A stretch of 64,000 bases of DNA from Heliopora coerulea (lineage: Eukaryota; Cnidaria; Anthozoa; Scleralcyonacea; Helioporidae), in the NCBI GenBank assembly GCA_030142905.1, contig JASJOG010000020.1, forward strand, positions 497,001 through 561,000, given 5' to 3'. Shown here piece after piece: positions 47,530 through 60,241 of the stretch. The first letter of the stretch is position 1. Each line of letters begins with the position of its first letter. The notes beneath the pieces are model-generated. The model made no database searches and had not been told where the DNA came from. It worked only from the letters and a program-made list of their open reading frames with translations. Made by a program: the position numbers and the translations under genes.

Positions 47530-50500
47530 ATGTTGGCTCAGTATAAAAGACGGTACAGAGAGTATACTGGACCCGCTCCAGGCTCTGTAGCTATCGTAAG
47601 TGACGTTTTTCACGAAACAATATCTTCGACTTTCCATTGTCCAATTTAGGTTGTAAAAATCCCGACATTTTACCTGTTCTCCTAGAAAGCAAAGCCAACA
47701 CGAAAGCTTCCACCTGAGCATCTTATTCTTGAAAGAAGAAGGAAAGAAGAATTGGTAGAACAGGCCCAAGGAGAAACAAAATACCTGAAGGAATGCGATC
47801 TAAAATCATCATGGGTGAAGTCGACAAACAAACGAATAGAGAGAAACACGTTGAGAAGACGCGTTCAGCAAGAACTTCTGAAAGAGACATTTGTTTTAGA
47901 GGACAGGAGAGAAAAGCTTCGGGAAATGCTTTTGGAGGAGGAAAGAAGCTACATTCAAGAGATGGAGGACATGGAAGAGACAACGCTGGAGAGACAGGCC
48001 AAAATGAGAGAACGGGCCAAGCAGTTGAAGGAGAAGAGAGAACTCGAGAGACAAGAGCTTGTTGCCAAGAAACTGGACCAGAGATGGAGGTATTCTTTTT
48101 TAATTCAACAAAATTATAATTCGTAACGAAGTATAATTCGTCGCACATGGTAATCAAAATGAATGAACAATCAAGAAGTGAAAATGAAGTGAAGTGAAGA
48201 AATAGTTTATTGTTTAAAATTCTCAACATTGAACAAGATTGAAAGTGTTGGATCGTTATTGCACGTCTCCAGGAGAAATCCTGGTACTTTAAGCTGACTC
48301 TTTCAAATTTGCGAAAAACAGACGCAAAATCTTGGCGCTGCAAAAACATTTGTTTTTCATTTCAACTTCAGAATAATATTCAGTTTCATTGACTGCACAG
48401 TGTAAAATTGTGACACAGACTGTAAAAACCGTGCTGAGCTGATAGCAATGCACATGTCAATGGCAGCAGTTACCCTCCTTAATCAGCAAGCACACTGGTG
48501 TTTCTAAATTTTTCATAAAGTTTTCCAATTTCCCATGCAACTGGGATAAAATTGTTCTCTAATGAGTGGATTTCATTTCATCAAATATTCACAGCCAGAC
48601 AACCAATATTCATTCGAGCTCCATTGCAAACAAAATCCTTCTGAAGCAGCATCTTGCAGACGCCAGACAATTTTAATTGTCAAGGAAAGATGACACCTTG
48701 GACTGGAAAGGGTTAAGAACAGCTTATTTCCTTTTGGTCCATGCCGAACTTTTCAGTTTCACTCTAGTTAACACAAGGAAATATTAATCTTGCTTTTCTG
48801 AGATATTCAAGGTGTACATTAGTGACAATAAATATTACAATAACTTTGCTTTTTTTGAGATAATTATGGTGTACACCCTAATAATAAAAAAATTAATAGT
48901 AACCTTGCTTTAATCATACTACCTCCTGAGCTGGCTTGAAAAGTAATAAAATCATGTGGCATCAGCCTGCCACTGACAGTAGAACTACAAAAACTGGTTT
49001 TGGTTGACATGTCTCTTGATAAATAAGGTTGTCTGGTGTGTTGGCCTCAGTGAGATTATAAAAGGCTGCAGTTTTTTGGGTGAGTGGTTGACTACACCTT
49101 GTTTTAAAACTTTTTGACTTGCCTCTTTCACTATGGTGATACACTTAAGAATTCTGAGCTGGGCTCTGATCTTTATATTACAATTATGCTTTCCGCCTGG
49201 AAAATCAATAGCCAAGATGCTCTTCTGAAGCTAAAAAAATTATACATTTATAAGGTTCTAAGACCACGTTGCTTTTAAAGGGACCAATGTGAAGAACTCC
49301 GGTCAATACAGTCCAAGCACAATCAGGATGAAGTGTGTCAGGAACGAAGTGAACAAATCTTGATGAAACAAGAACAAAGAAAACATGAAGAGGAAGTTGA
49401 GAAAATGTATGCCAACCTTTGGGAAAGGGATCGTATGGTAAAGTCAGAACGAGAAGAACAGACTGCAAAGGATCAGATTGAAAGGAACAGGGAAGCCTTG
49501 AAAGTTAGTAAAGACTATATAACTCACTGGTTCTCAATGCTTTTTGCATGAATACCCACCTGCCTCATGTTTAAACTTCTTGCTGCCCTTACTTAGCACT
49601 CTCAGTCCCTGTTCTGTGCCTGTGCCAATGTCCAACCCCAAACTGAATAACTGTAATATACAGTTATTCAGTCCAGTTTTCCCAAGTTAGTGAAATCTCT
49701 TGCCACTCCCTACTTAGCACACTCAGTCCCAGTTCTATCCCTGCATCAGTGCCCAACCCCAGAGAAATACCAAACAGAAATATAAATATTCAGTCAAGTA
49801 TTGTAGAGATAGCTTGTCATTGTTAGGTTTTAACACTAAATGACTACCATAAACTTAAAAATGCTGTGGTGGTGAATGAATGCCCACTCCCCCCTCTCTG
49901 CTGCCTTGCTTCCATTACCCCCATAACACTAAATGCCCACTAGGGGGATGGTACTGCCCCCCTGATGAGAAACACTAGTATAACTGGTTCAGCAGGAATT
50001 GAGCTTATAATAATTATCATTTATAAAATTATATCCACAAGTACCAAAATAATATACATGTATAACCCATCAAGGGGCAGGTACTCCTCTCTGCTGAATG
50101 AGATAACTTTAAGTTACAAATTTATAAGCTTGATTTCTCTGCACTTAAATATTAATTTACTCTTTGCTGGAAAGGTCCTTCAACTCCAAATAGCTGCAAA
50201 CAAGCAGAAATTAGAAGAGGAGAAAAAACTGAAAGAAATGGAAGCTGAGTGGTTGAAAGAGACGATCAGATTGAGGAAAGAAGAGGAAGAATGGATGAAT
50301 AAAGAAAAGATACGTAAACAGGAACACGCAAGGCGGGTTTGCGATGCATCGATAAAATTAAAAATGAAGAAAGAGGTGAAAGAAAAAGAAGAGGAAATGG
50401 CCCTAGAAAGTCAAATATTGGAAAAAATGTTGGAGGATACAAGAAATCAGGAAAAGGAGGACGTAAAAAGGAAGGCGGAGTTACGTGAAGAGAACTTGCG

Positions 50501-52620
50501 ATTTATGGCTTACGTGGCAAAAAATCGCAAAGATGAGAGTGATCGCGAGAAAAATTTGGAAAAAATGATTAATGAAGAGGTCGAAGAACAATGGAAAAAA
50601 ACAGCAGCGAAATACAAATTTGAGAGAGAAGCTCGCAGGAAACTTCTGGAAAATGTCCTTGACGATCGCAAACGTCAAATGGAGGTGAAAAGTGAGTGAG
50701 ACAGTTTAAGTAATATTTAAAAACCGAGCAGGTGAGCTTTACAGGATTAAACGTCTACAGGATTGTCTAATACACAGGCGTCGGAACGACAATAAGAGTG
50801 CGAGGGCCCGATAAGGTTCCAATATCTGTATGGGTGTGTCTGACAGCATGGTACAAGGGTAAAAACCCCAATGGCCAGTTGCCGTCATTATACAGGTGCC
50901 AAAACGATAACCTGAATGTTGCTAGTAATCGAATTTGTGATTTGCTAAAGGTTTGTTTACTCAATGCAATTGATCGGGCAAATATATGGCGCAGATTCAA
51001 GTAAAAATAAGGCTAACTATTGGTCAATAGGAACAGTCAATAGAACGACCTGCGGCCTCGCTGCCCTCTCTCCTCAGGAATCAAATTTTGTCGGTCATAT
51101 ACACAGTCGAAACTTTTTAGTACATGTACATATGGTCTCTTAACTTAAATTGGAACACTTGTATTGCTGTAAAAAGTGGGGTCCACACATGCTTTGCCCC
51201 TTTGTTCGTCCTAGCGTACCCAGTGTTCTCTCAAATGCATAATTCTTGTTCACCATTGGCTCCTTAATGTAGCAATACATCTAAAGGCTCTATGACTTAA
51301 TCACGTACATCAGAACAATCAGTCCCATACAACAACCGTAGTGCATATATATGGGTCTAAACAAGGCATTTACGAGCTATCCTTATTGAAATTTTATTGC
51401 GTTAAAAAAGGCGGCGTGTGACACCAACTTTAACTAGCAATACATCGTTACTTTGCAGAAGAGAAAACCAAACAACTCAAACGAGAAGCGGAAAAAGAAA
51501 GAGAAGAATTGCTGGATGTTATAAATGAGCACAAGAGGATCGAACGAGAGTCCAGTGAAAGATTAAAACAGCGGAATTTATCATACCAACGCGATTTGGA
51601 AATGCAGATTGATTATCAACGAAAACTAAAAGCTACGGAAAAAGATGAAGAATTTCAGGAATATTTAGCGGGGAAGGTAAGCAATTGTAGGATTTTCATG
51701 AAAATTTACAGAACTTGATCGTTTGTCTCTTTCCATAAAATGCAGATTGCAGTTAAACTGTACAGCGTAATCAGTTTCTTTGCAATCAAATAACTTTCCA
51801 AGAAACTTTATTTTCTGAAAATTTTTTGTTCGTTTCTAGAAAATTTGAATATTAATATTTGTGATATGAAACTACGTCCCGACACTTTGATAAGTTAATC
51901 CTGGAAATCTTGCCATTCAGCTTCAAACGTCATTTGCCATAAAACTATATGTATACCGTGCATGAAACCTTTTCAAAATAAGATTTCGATAAATTGTAAT
52001 CGGTTTTACGACACATATTTAATATCTCTACGAAGGAACCAGTTGCATCAATTTGTGAAACACCATTGGATGTGGAACTTGTTGAAAACCGACCGGGTAC
52101 TGTGAAATATGTATCGTTAAGATTAATAATATACGCCGATTATTATTCAGGAATATCGCGACTGATCAACTGAACGAGAGGCCCAACAAATGCTAAAACT
52201 TGTAACTCTGTTCAAGTATTAAAATGTATATAGTGTACATTTCTTAAATTATCGTGTAGGTGTTCTCAAGTTGTGGTGGAGATACATGGTATTTTTGTAC
52301 ATATAGTCATGAACAGGCGTAAAGTGCTATTGGACAAACGCCCTTAATACATTTGGCTGCCGCGATCGATTTCTGCAATGAACTTCAGAAAGTGACGGTC
52401 AATCAACCGTTGAAATAATCGCACCTCCCTATTAATGAACGCATTGTTTGTTTGTTCTGATGGGCTGTTTTTGACAATCACAATTACGTTTTCTTTTTCA
52501 TAGGAGGCCGAGAAGGAATATCAAAGAAAGCTGAATGATGCTTTGTCCCGTCCTCACAGCGAAAAACTTCATCCATTACGAAGGACACTAGAAAGACAAG
52601 GACGATCTGCCCATTACTAA
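47530..52620 (+). CDS. CFAP53: cilia- and flagella-associated protein 53 (CFAP53/CCDC11)
   Basis: CFAP53 is a coiled-coil protein of motile-cilium doublet microtubules and basal bodies, needed for left-right patterning in vertebrates. Six exons, 47530-47595, 47686-48089, 49281-49503, 50175-50691, 51459-51676 and 52504-52620, encode 514 residues, the same length as I recall for the human protein. Almost the entire chain after residue 40 is charged helix (E, K, R, Q). Recognisable pieces are EDRREKLREMLLEEE, RERAKQLKEKRELERQE, KLDQRW, MYANLWERDRMVKSEREEQ, YKFEREARRKLLENVLDDRK, and the C-terminal HPLRRTLERQGRSAHY. The ATG follows an open upstream region with an X-box 94 bases away. The intron at 48090-49280 carries diverged copies of the hairpin repeat family. 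The identification is strong from overall order and length. Confidence 0.93.
48650..48720 (-). repeat. dispersed hairpin repeat, diverged copy in CFAP53 intron
   Basis: GACGCCAGACAATTTTAATT then GTCAAGG and GGAAAGGGTTAAG reads on the minus strand as the hairpin-family core plus its TTAACCCTTTCC end. Two still weaker copies may sit at about 48935-48965 and 49020-49060. Confidence 0.45.
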
Positions 52621-53499
52621 ACATTGGGCAGTTAAGAACTGTCTAAAATGCGAAAGACGTTTCTAAATTTCGGCAATCTAGTTCACAATCTGTCCTCTCC
52701 GTTGCGTTAGGAGAGCCGCTTTTCAACGTTGGCCATTAAACGGGTGTTGTGGTCATGATTCAGCTATATTTTGTAGTTATGTACTTCGTGGTAGCTACGT
52801 TTGAAGTGCAGTCTAGTTTGCAGTTGCAGTAGGTAACCTTGCTTGACATAAGCTGTCTCAGCAGTTTCCGTCTTCACAGTGATCAAAATTTTTTGACAAC
52901 TTACAGACTATCGACGACTGACTTCTCGGCCATACGCTGCGCGACTTCAAGAGTTCCTCCGTCTCACGCTTACCTTGCTGTCAAACAGGAGGCGTAGAGA
53001 CCCGATCACAGTCCACTGTGAATACCAAGTAATTCCTCTGCTCACATTTATCACGGAGTCAATTAAGAACAAGTGGATTGTTCCCCATAATCTACAATTA
53101 AGAATCTAGTGCGCACGAAATTAGGAAAGCACGTAAGTTTTAAGTAGACACGTCTCAGAAGAGGACATGTTTTAATCCTTCCACGACCGTCTTTTTGAAC
53201 TCCAGGCAGTTACAATACCACTCTAAAATGTATGTTGCTCACAGTTTGTTAAGGGACCCCTCATATTTTCAGTGAATGGGCGCTGGGGAATCTTACTTTG
53301 GGACAAAATGGGGGAAAACTATGTCTTGGATCCAGTAATGTTCACTTCATTTGAGAACAGATCTCTTCATCACATCCATCAGGGAGTCACGTAGAGATAC
53401 GAAACGAGTAGTGGTCCACCGTCATTTGAGACAGGCGAATTGTCCATACGCACCACGAAGTCAGACAGCAAACGCCAGGCTTCTAGCTATTGGCCGACG
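52621..53499. other. convergent 3' flanks of CFAP53 and POLR3G
   Basis: The two genes end facing each other 879 bases apart. An ATTAAA near 52735 could serve CFAP53. No open frame of note, repeat family member or RNA gene was seen. Confidence 0.5.
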
Positions 53500-56400
53500 T
53501 TAGTAGATGGGTCCTTCGTCCATGTCGTCATCATCTCCAAAGCCCATCTCCTCACCGTCGTCATAGTGTGACACCAGATAGTCGTTGTCCTGGTGGTGAA
53601 AGACGTAGTAATTTAGATGACTACAAGGTAGCTAGATACACACCAAATGTGGTCTCAGAGAAACTGTATTGCCAGGAGGAGCTGATCAATGTTAAATATT
53701 GTAAATTTATTAAATTAAATAAAGGTTCAGCTACAGCCATCGGTAGCTGCACAAAATTATGAGACAGAATTCGTCGTGCAGTTCGATCGGTAGCTCACAC
53801 TGCGATAACAGAGAATGAAAATGTGTTCAGTTATAATTAACCAAGAAGCATTTTCAAGAAGAACGTTCAAAGTGCCTCAGGCTACAATCAATATCTTTAC
53901 ATGTTGGTGACGGTATAGGTGGTTAGGTCAGTATAGTCTTGAGAAAGACTGTTGGTGAGTGACGTTTCGACGGCCTCAATGGTGGTCATCTTCAGAGTTG
54001 AAAAAGAAGAGGGAGTCAAACCGTCAGTCACCAGCAATCTTTCTCAAGACTACACTAACCTGGACAATGTACCACCATCAACGCGTACCAACCTTCTCAG
54101 GCTCAAACCTATTACTTCAATCTATATCTTACTTCTTCCTGTTCTTCTTCGTCGTATTCTTGTTCTTCTTCATCTTCTTTCTCATTCTCTTCGTCATCTT
54201 TGTCTTCATCATCCTTGTCATTCTTCTCTAGCTCCTGAAATAGGAAGATGGTGTTTTAACGGCATGTTTCTTAGCACACACCTGACACATCTTACCGTAC
54301 AAGAACGTTAACATCAAAAAGCAAAAACTATTGCATCGCAAAAATCCTAACAATTTTTCCAATCTGCATTCAGTCTCTTCAGAATTCTCTACATATAGTA
54401 GAGAACTCTCAACATACTTACATCTAAGCGTTTGGCAACATCAGGCTGCTTAGTCACTATGGATTCCTTTCTGGATGGCTGCAAGTTTGGTTCTCAGTAG
54501 AAAAAAATCATGATCAGTTATAGTGAGATATCAGCAAACCCATTAAGGGGCAAGGGCATGCTTTATAATTTTAGTCTAGCTAATGCTGGATGATTTTACT
54601 CATCAAGGGGACAAGCCCTGCCTCCTAATAAGTTAAACCTTCTCTAAGACTCACTTGCAACTTGGATTTTTCTCTTTGGTTTTTCCTTCAGCTCAGTTGG
54701 AAATCTGCTCCAATCTGCTTCCCAGAAAAAAAAAGAAATTCAAAGAAACCTATGAGAATGGAAAAAGAAAAACTTGAGCCTGAAGGGGATATGTTAATGA
54801 GTAAGAGAATATGATGGGGTCTCCATTGTCTGGACAGAGTTCAGTGAAACTTTTGAGCTTGTCTGTCACAGTTCAGAATCCTGTCTGACAGGTGAACTGA
54901 GATGTAGACCCACTTAACTGAACCAAGGTTTCAATAACAAAGGTTTCTCAACTGAGAAAAGTATTTCTATCCCAGAGGATACATGACAATAATGAGCTTA
55001 AATAATGAATTCAAATACTGAATACTACTTGTAAAAAAAAAATTAATGTAGAACTCAAGGAGCTTCTGCAATGATGATAATTTTTTCTGATTTAAATCAG
55101 AACCACTGATTAAAAGTTACATACAGAATTAAAACAACACACACATCACAAAAAAAAGCATGACACAATCAAGATTTCACTATATTTGCTCACCTGGTTC
55201 CCAAGTTGAGTTGCCATCAGATTTCTGTTCTTTGTATTTATCTGAATACCTCTCAATATCTGATGATAAAAGCATATTTCAAGGTTGAACTAAAGACATT
55301 GTGCAAGCTGTAGTTTCAGTCCTAGGTTCAGTGGGTCATTATGACAATTTTTAAGTGGAAAGAGTGTTAAAGTGTGCTGCCTTTTTTACCTACAAATCCA
55401 GTATGTTTTAGTGACCAAAACAGCAACTTTTAAAAATATTTAACCAACAAGTCAAGCTTTATCTTCTTGACTTATTGCTTAACTGAACAGTTAACTGATT
55501 TACTAATTAAGTTAAATTAACCTAATAGGATAAACTTACTGAAAAAGTTTGTGGGAAAAGTTGAAATACTTTTAACTTTGTTAAAAGAAAAGTAACATTT
55601 GCAAATGGTTAACCCCTGAATTACAGGCTGAATCTGGCCCAGAGAGTTGTTTCTTCTGGCTCCTAATAAGATCTTGAGCTGTATTTTGTTCATTATTAGA
55701 AGAATTGCCTTTTAGTGACTTTTTTCAAAAGCCATGGCCAGCCCTGACCTGTGACACAAGAGTGGGCCAAAAGCCCTTAAGGTTGGAAAGACCTAACCAA
55801 GTAGAGATTGTCCTTGAGGAGAGGTTGTTGATTCAAATTTTGCCTTGTTGTTAGGTTTGTTCTTGTTCTAAGTAAGGTCCTATATGTGCTTCTTCAAAGG
55901 TCCATCCCATTTGGCTACTTTACCCTTTTTCATAGTGTCTGGCTTAATAAAGTACTCTGATTCTTGCATGATTCCACGGAACTCTTGTTTCAAAGCAAGT
56001 AGGTATTCATCTGCTTCAGTGTTGGTCAATGGTACAGGTTTGAACTCCAGTGGCTACAAATGACAACGGAATGCCATAAGTTACTGTGTTACACAATAAA
56101 AATCGAAGCTGAAGGAGTATTGCGTAGCAAAAAATTCGTTGAAGGTTGCGGGAAAAGATGCAGGGTTCCAAAGAACTCTGTGGATGCACGGACAGTTGAA
56201 AAGAGATTGAGACAAATGGTTGAAAAGGTTTAGGTGAAGAAACACATGTCCAGGGTGAAGGAAGAATGGTTGTAGGAGAGAAAAGCATGGTTTGGATTTT
56301 GGAGGAATGACTATGAAATACATTTGATATTTGATGCATGGGAGCTGGAACAATGTCTGAAGATCATATCTTGATAAACTGAGTTTGTGAAATTGTGATC

Positions 56401-56577
56401 ATATTTCTAGACAGTGATAGGCAAGACAAACCAATATGGTGAACAATTACTAACTGGAAATAAAGGTGGAGGTTGCTGTATCGCTGCAGGAAGAGCCTCG
56501 CCTTTTTGAAAACCAATTTGAGCGATATCAAAGGTGAAACCTCTTCCTCTACCTCTTCCTCTTCCTCGACCCGCCAT
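53500..56577 (-). CDS. POLR3G: RNA polymerase III subunit RPC7 (POLR3G/POLR3GL)
   Basis: RPC7 belongs to the RPC3-RPC6-RPC7 subcomplex that helps Pol III open and initiate at tRNA and 5S genes, in the nucleus. Seven exons, complement(56455-56577), (55924-56053), (55194-55259), (54655-54714), (54422-54492), (54133-54234) and (53500-53589), encode 213 residues. The N-terminus is an Arg-Gly run (MAGRGRGRGRGRG, 1-13), then FTFDIAQIGFQKGEALP and PPPLFP. Residues 42-107 hold VPLTNTEADEYLLALKQEFR and DIERYSDKY. Residues 107-113 hold DWSRFPTEL. Residues 150-213 are strongly acidic (EEEQEYDEEEQEE) and end DDDMDEGPIY, like the vertebrate acidic tail. The start is the only ATG that yields MAG. The 54492 acceptor was chosen because the nearer CAG at 54480 breaks the frame. 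It is divergent from PGPEP1 with 54 bases between start codons. Confidence 0.93.
53906..54076. mobile_element. foldback element in last POLR3G intron
   Basis: The arms contain AGTATAGTCTTGAGAAAGAC (left) and its inverted partner AATCTTTCTCAAGACTACAC (right), with GGTGAGTGACG / CGTCAGTCACC beyond. The centre has GTGACGTTTCGACGGCCTCA and GGTCATCTTCAGAG, a phrase like that in the ACTGACGTTTCG elements. The arms are about 55 bases with mismatches. Confidence 0.6.
54560..54630 (-). repeat. dispersed hairpin repeat, inverse orientation
   Basis: AGTCTAGCTAATGCTGGATG (54573-54592) then ATTTTACTCATCAAGGGG is the inverse of the CTTGATGAGTAAAAT...CTGGCATTAGCCAGA core. It is in a POLR3G intron. Confidence 0.55.
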
Positions 56578-56631
56578 CTTGGAAAAAATGGTAATATTTC
56601 CATAAGAAATGTACCTTTGCACCGTGGGCTC
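56578..56631. promoter_or_regulatory. 54-bp divergent promoter of POLR3G and PGPEP1
   Basis: The two start codons are separated by only 54 bases, so the transcripts must start within this gap or overlap each other's first exon. The gap contains no TATA box of note. The PGPEP1 frame could also start at 56641, leaving 63 bases. Confidence 0.6.
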
Positions 56632-59296
56632 ATGAAGAACATGGAAAACAAAACAGTCCTTGTAACAGGTTTTTGATAGAATTGTTTTGCTTTTTTACTC
56701 TTAACAATAGTTTTACTTTGATATAACGACCTCCAGTTATAACCAGTTTCGTTTCGTAACTTTCAAAATGAAAAGGTATTATCTCTGTTTCTTTGTAGGA
56801 AAGATTAATTAGAGTTTTCTTGGGTACTTTAATGACATACTGCATTTTAAAACCACACGCCTGTTCAGAAACAATGGGTGGTTTGCCCTTGAGCTTGCTT
56901 GTCCCTCAACCCAAGTGTATGGTTTCATATTTCAGTAAAAGAGGGAAACTCTGTCACGCTGAGAATGTGTACTTGAATGTTTGATTTATTTGCAACTATA
57001 CATACCAACCTAGCCAACTGTCCTACCCATTTAATAACAGTTTCCATCAAACACTAGTTGTTTAGAATAAAGACAACTACAGATAATATACAGTCCATCA
57101 AAAAGTGGTTGCCTGGCAATGGGGTACATCCCAACCCTCCAGTGGTGGGGTGTTAGTGGCACAGTGGTAATGCATGTGTCCCTCACCACTGACTAGGATT
57201 CAATTCTGGCTCAGTCCAGTTATCTGATTAAAATTACTTTTGTCACATGTGAGCGGATTGTTGTCCGGTTTGATTCTACCAAGCATCACAGGTTTTCTCC
57301 AGGTACTCCGGTTTCCTCCTGTAGTAACACTGGACCCATGAGGGATGACCCTTGCTGGACCTTTTGGGAGAACAGCTTATGTAGCTGATAGGGTTATCCA
57401 ATATAAATAAAGACACTTTACCTTCACCTATCAAGTCCTTCTAACTAATGGGACCATTTTATACATGTTTATATTTATTTTGTTTGTTAAAGGTTTTGGG
57501 CCCTTCAGCATCCACAGAATAAATCCTAGTTGGGAAGCAGTAAAGGTAGAGGTATCATTATTTTGAACTTAACATGCTACATTTTTTATTTCCAGTATAC
57601 TTCCTGGAAAAAAACCAGCAGGGGGGGGATAGCTCAAATTCCTCATTGCTTATTAAAGGCATTTGTTGACCAGTTTGATAACCATTAAATGAAAACCAAA
57701 TAAGCAACCTTGGAATAATGTTGGGGACAATTGCACACCCAGCCCCTAGCTCTGCCGTCCGTTCTGATGTGAATTTACTATACAAGATATGAACTTTTCT
57801 AAATCATGTGATGTTTCATTTATGTTATTTATTATAGATATGTATTACATATTTATAAAATTATAAAGGACATGGTTTAACTTTAAAGTGCTTATCATAA
57901 ATTGAAAAGTCTCCATGAAAAGTTACAAAAATCTTGTGTATAATGAATCTGATTTGTTAATTTCTACATTACATGTATATCCACACTGAAATTGTCTCTA
58001 TTTTTTCAGGAGCTGGCTAAAATTGGTTTTGACGATCACGTCAATTTAATCATTAAAGAGATCCCAGTTGAATATGAAACTGTGAGCAAGTTGGTCCCTA
58101 AGCTATGGAAAGATTTCATGCCAAAGGTAGAAAAAGTAATGAAATCATTGTATATCAAGTTACTTAAAATACTTTAGACAAGTAGAAAGTCTTCACTTTC
58201 TTTGAGAAACAAGGTCACAATAATTACCTTCTTTGCTTTGTTCATATAGTTATGTGTTCATGTTGGAGTTTCACCTGTCACACAAGTGATTGAACTGGAG
58301 AAATGTGCATTTAATTCAGGCTATAGCCGAGAGGACATAATGGATAAATGTCCAAAAACAGACTGTGTTCCTGGTGAGAATGCTGTGTCCATGTTTTCTT
58401 CTCAACCAGTAGTGTTGAATTGATATTTCTCATCAACATAATTCTTGGAGTAATTTTCAAACACTAGAATACATATCTTAAAGCAATACCAGTGAAGGTT
58501 CTACCAATGCGAATTGTTTTAATGTGACACTTACAGAACATGCATGGATATCGATAATGTCTGCTTTGTCTTAGGTGGATGTGATTGCCTCTTTACTAAC
58601 CTCAATGTTGAGAAAATATGCAAAGAATCAACTAAGGACAAATGTCCTTGTGAACTGAAAATGTCCTGTGATGCTGGAAGGTATGAAGGGAATTCCTTGA
58701 TTTTGTCTTTGGTATTATATATTATGGTAGATTACACTGCACAGATTCTTTAAAATTAAAGAATTTTACTGAACTGTTGGGTCCTCGATACAGTCATTGG
58801 TCAATCACATGGAAGCTTGGATGCATTGACTTATCTTTTTGATTTATACAGCCAGAAGTGTTAAGTGTATAGGATAGTGATCATATGAATATCAATCTCA
58901 CATTAAGATGAGTATTAGCATTTTTGGAACAAATAAAACTGCACAAAGACAGTTGCATTTTCAGTAATGTTTGATATGTAACTGTAATTATTTAGTCCCT
59001 GTTTTCATTTAAGCATGACAGTCAGTCTCAAAATTTAATGACCTGTATTTTTTTGTTTTTCTAGGTACCTGTGTGAATTTATTTACTATAAGTCACTAAA
59101 TGAAAGCTTAAAAATGGAGCACAAAGAATCATCAGTAGCATTTATACATGTCCCAACTCTGGATAATCCTTATAGCAAAGCAGAGTTAGCTCAATCATTA
59201 AAATATGTAATACTTGAAATGTTGAAGGAAGAAAATTTTCAAAATCATTGTGGCCAACATCATGAGCACCATGAAATCAGTGAACATGTCATTTAA
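56632..59296 (+). CDS. PGPEP1: pyroglutamyl-peptidase 1
   Basis: This cytosolic cysteine peptidase (family C15) removes N-terminal pyroglutamate from peptides. Six exons, 56632-56668, 57493-57545, 58010-58126, 58250-58373, 58575-58680 and 59065-59296, encode 222 residues. Key parts: VLVTGFGPFSIHRINPSWEA (9-28), EIPVEYETV, VHVGVS (72-77), IELEKC with probable catalytic Glu86, CDAGRYLCEF with nucleophile Cys149, and FIHVPTL with His174. These match the C15 Glu-Cys-His triad. Residues 100-140 have many extra cysteines (CPKTDCVPGGCDC, CKESTKDKCPCELKMSC). The end is His-rich (CGQHHEHHEISEH). Met1 or Met4 could be the start; I used the first. Intron 1 holds a SINE. A polyadenylation AATAAA is near 59885. 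Confidence 0.93.
57150..57424 (+). mobile_element. tRNA-derived SINE, near full length
   Basis: The head has an A-box-like TAGTGGCACAGTGG (57154-57167) and a B-box-like GGATTCAATTC (57196-57206), spaced as in a tRNA gene. A body with CCAGGTACTCCGGTTTCCTC follows, then the tail GGGTTATCCAATATAAATAA and AGACACTTTA. The tail and part of the body recur at 13881-14007. A partner LINE was not identified. It is in PGPEP1 intron 1. Confidence 0.75.
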
Positions 59297-60241
59297 CAAA
59301 GATGACCTTGAAATTGCTAAAATGGAATCATTAGTTTTATACTCAGTACAAAACAAAAGGGCACTTTTGCCATGTTTTCATCACTGTAATATATATCACT
59401 TTAGAGACAGTACCAAACAGCTAAAATATAAAACCCTAAAAAGTTTGAAGTCTTCTTAAGGCTGACCAGTTTCCATTTAACTAAGCACTGCACTTGCATA
59501 TTAATTTTTCTTCCTTTGCCTTTTAAAAGTTGCAATATCACAAGCTGGTTTTTGTCTAATAGAAGTGAATGATTTTAATATGGTTTGAATTTGGCTGTAT
59601 TGACAGAGTGCAGAGTAGCTGGTTGAGTGGTGAAAAAAAGCCATGAAAAAGGGAGAACTGCATCTTCAAAAGGCCAGTTCTTTACTTTCATAGACAAGTT
59701 TGGGACTAAGGACTTTCCATTGGCATTACAGCAATATAAACTTTAAGAATTTTGTGCATATACAGTAGGATGACTCAGGATGTGGCAAGTGGTCTTGATA
59801 AAGTCATCTGGAAAAACACTTGTGAAAATAACTATGGCAATTTGCACAACCTGATAAATGTTTGTGGGAAAAAATATGGACTAGAATAAATTAAAGGCTT
59901 AGTTTTTATGTGTTTTTTTTAAAAAATTAATGCTTATGAAAGATTGCTCAAATGACCACATTAAACTTGTGCATGTTTCCATTCAGCTTACAGTCAATTT
60001 GCTTGGCTTTCTTTTCTCTTCTTGGCTTTCTTTTCTCTTCTTGCCTTGCATTGTAATACTTCAATGACTGAATGAACTATGATATACTGATACTCTAGGT
60101 CTACATTTGGAATGATCGATATGAGTTATACCCAGAGCCATAAATAATACCCTCAGAAGTCTTGTTTCCAAACTCTGGGGCTGTGCAGATATTTCTGGAC
60201 ATACTCATGTAATAAATCATCCTCTTGATGTTTGTGTTCTT
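59297..60241. other. convergent 3' flanks of PGPEP1 and TIMM44
   Basis: The 945 bases hold the PGPEP1 3' untranslated region with AATAAA near 59885. A small CTTGGCTTTCTTTTCTCTT direct repeat lies at about 60003-60040. Nothing else was recognised. Confidence 0.55.

Noticed and set aside
54421..54480. Alternative POLR3G exon start at the CAG before CCATCCAGAAAG
   Set aside because: It gives a stop codon in the frame set by the preceding exon; the AG at 54493-54494 keeps the frame open.
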